A stretch of DNA of 64,000 bases from an uncultured Collinsella sp. (lineage in GTDB: Bacteria; Actinomycetota; Coriobacteriia; Coriobacteriales; Coriobacteriaceae): positions 62,001 through 126,000 of the forward strand of contig CAAGEH010000006.1 of assembly GCA_900768795.1 (NCBI GenBank), given 5' to 3'. Below the pieces are notes generated by a model, which did no database searches, had not been told where the DNA came from, and worked only from the letters and a program-made list of their open reading frames with translations. Every line of letters starts with the position of its first letter. Position 1 is the stretch's first letter. Positions 63,454 through 64,000 of this stretch are shown here, piece by piece. A program made the translations under genes and the position numbers.

Positions 63454-64000
63454 ATGATCAGGTTCGCGACAATCGGCACGTCAGCCATCACCGCAACATT
63501 CACCGACATGCTCGAGGCGAACGCCGAAACGACCTTCGTCGGCACGCTCTCGCGAAGTGCCGAGCGCGCCCGCTCCTTCACGGAAGAGCACCTGGGGACC
63601 ACGCCTTTCACCTCGCTTGATGAGCTCGCCGACTCCGATGCCGTCGATGCCGTCTATATCGCCAGCCCCAACGCGCTCCATCACGAGCAGGCGCTTGCGT
63701 GCATACGCGGCGGAAAGCACGCGCTGATCGAAAAGCCCTTCTGTTCGACCGAAAACGAGGCGCTCGAGGTGTTCCGCGCCGCCGAGGCGGCCAACGTCGT
63801 CGCGCTCGAGGCCATGCGCCCCCTTCACGACCGCGCGTTCTGGGCGATCGAGGATGCGCTGGGCGAGCTCGGGCCCATCCACCGTGCCTCCCTCCGTTTC
63901 GGCAAGTACTCGTCGCGCTACGACGAGATTCTCGCGGGCCGCTCGACCAACGTCTTCGACTGCGGCCTGGCATCGGGCGCACTGATGGACATCGGCGTCT
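63454..64000 (+). CDS. Gfo/Idh/MocA-family oxidoreductase (3' end outside window)
   Basis: ATG 63454 follows AGGAGGA. The 182 visible residues show a Rossmann domain (IRFATIGTSAITATFTDML, TFVGTLSRSAERARSFTEEHLG), DAVDAVYIASPNALHHEQALACIRGGKHALIEKPFCSTENEALE with the EKP motif, and EAMRPLHDRAFWAIEDALGELGPI. NAD(P)-dependent sugar or polyol dehydrogenases are the usual members. Truncated by the right edge; probably cotranscribed with rnhA. Confidence 0.9.
   Translation, partial: MIRFATIGTSAITATFTDMLEANAETTFVGTLSRSAERARSFTEEHLGTTPFTSLDELADSDAVDAVYIASPNALHHEQALACIRGGKHALIEKPFCSTENEALEVFRAAEAANVVALEAMRPLHDRAFWAIEDALGELGPIHRASLRFGKYSSRYDEILAGRSTNVFDCGLASGALMDIGV

Overview
The window is gene-dense, GC-rich DNA from what looks like a Gram-positive anaerobe of the Coriobacteriia, most likely a Collinsella-type gut bacterium. 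Reasons: the acetylated branch of the diaminopimelate pathway, an L-lactate dehydrogenase, a mannose-class PTS with sugar-amine deglycases, a superoxide reductase, an LPXTG wall protein, and no respiratory complexes. The genus is an inference from gene content; no rRNA or tRNA is present to test it.

Layout. 1-5.45 kb: lysine/diaminopimelate cluster. A lysine riboswitch leads lysA-dapA-dapB-dapH on the + strand, with the acetyl-DAP deacetylase divergent and cut by the left edge. 5.7-9.2 kb: nucleoid-associated protein and two glycosyltransferases. 9.4-14 kb: ldh, an aminotransferase that could supply the missing DAP step, and nadE. 14.2-18.3 kb: compact ABC exporter, Ser/Gly-rich membrane protein and a long Pro/Glu-rich protein. 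18.3-26.1 kb: ettA, HD-domain protein, an SdpR/SdpI pair, tcdA, a TatD-type hydrolase and two HAD phosphatases. 26.3-32.4 kb: mannose-class PTS IIA-IIB-IIC-IID, two SIS-domain deglycase-like enzymes and a GntR regulator; best read as uptake and cleavage of Amadori compounds such as fructoselysine or glucoselysine. 32.6-39.5 kb: pgi and a five-gene operon for a multi-subunit flavin/iron-sulfur dehydrogenase with an iron alcohol dehydrogenase. 39.7-41.4 kb: sirtuin and Sel1-repeat protein. 41.5-41.7 kb: a MITE-like inverted-repeat element. 41.9-47.5 kb: PII protein, PotABCD polyamine transporter and an ornithine-cyclodeaminase relative, apparently one operon. 47.8-53.1 kb: SMR exporter, SOS-type Y-family polymerase with a YolD partner, HMA protein, DUF3793/flavodoxin pair and a wrecked nagZ. 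53.2-56.4 kb: polar amino-acid ABC transporter. 56.6-59.9 kb: a 42-residue membrane protein, a panE pseudogene, superoxide reductase and an LPQTG surface protein. 60.1-62.7 kb: metY with a Cys/Met-containing upstream mini-ORF and a divergent LysR regulator. 62.9-64 kb: rnhA and a Gfo/Idh/MocA oxidoreductase cut by the right edge.

How parts work together. The riboswitch should shut lysine/DAP synthesis when lysine is abundant, while the PTS/deglycase operon would release lysine and glucose-6-phosphate from Amadori products, the latter feeding pgi. The PII-pot-OCD operon suggests nitrogen-status control of polyamine or basic amino-acid import and breakdown. Several intergenic regions carry clear dyad operators, terminators and gene remnants, listed individually. 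No rRNA, tRNA, CRISPR, prophage or insertion-sequence transposase was found.
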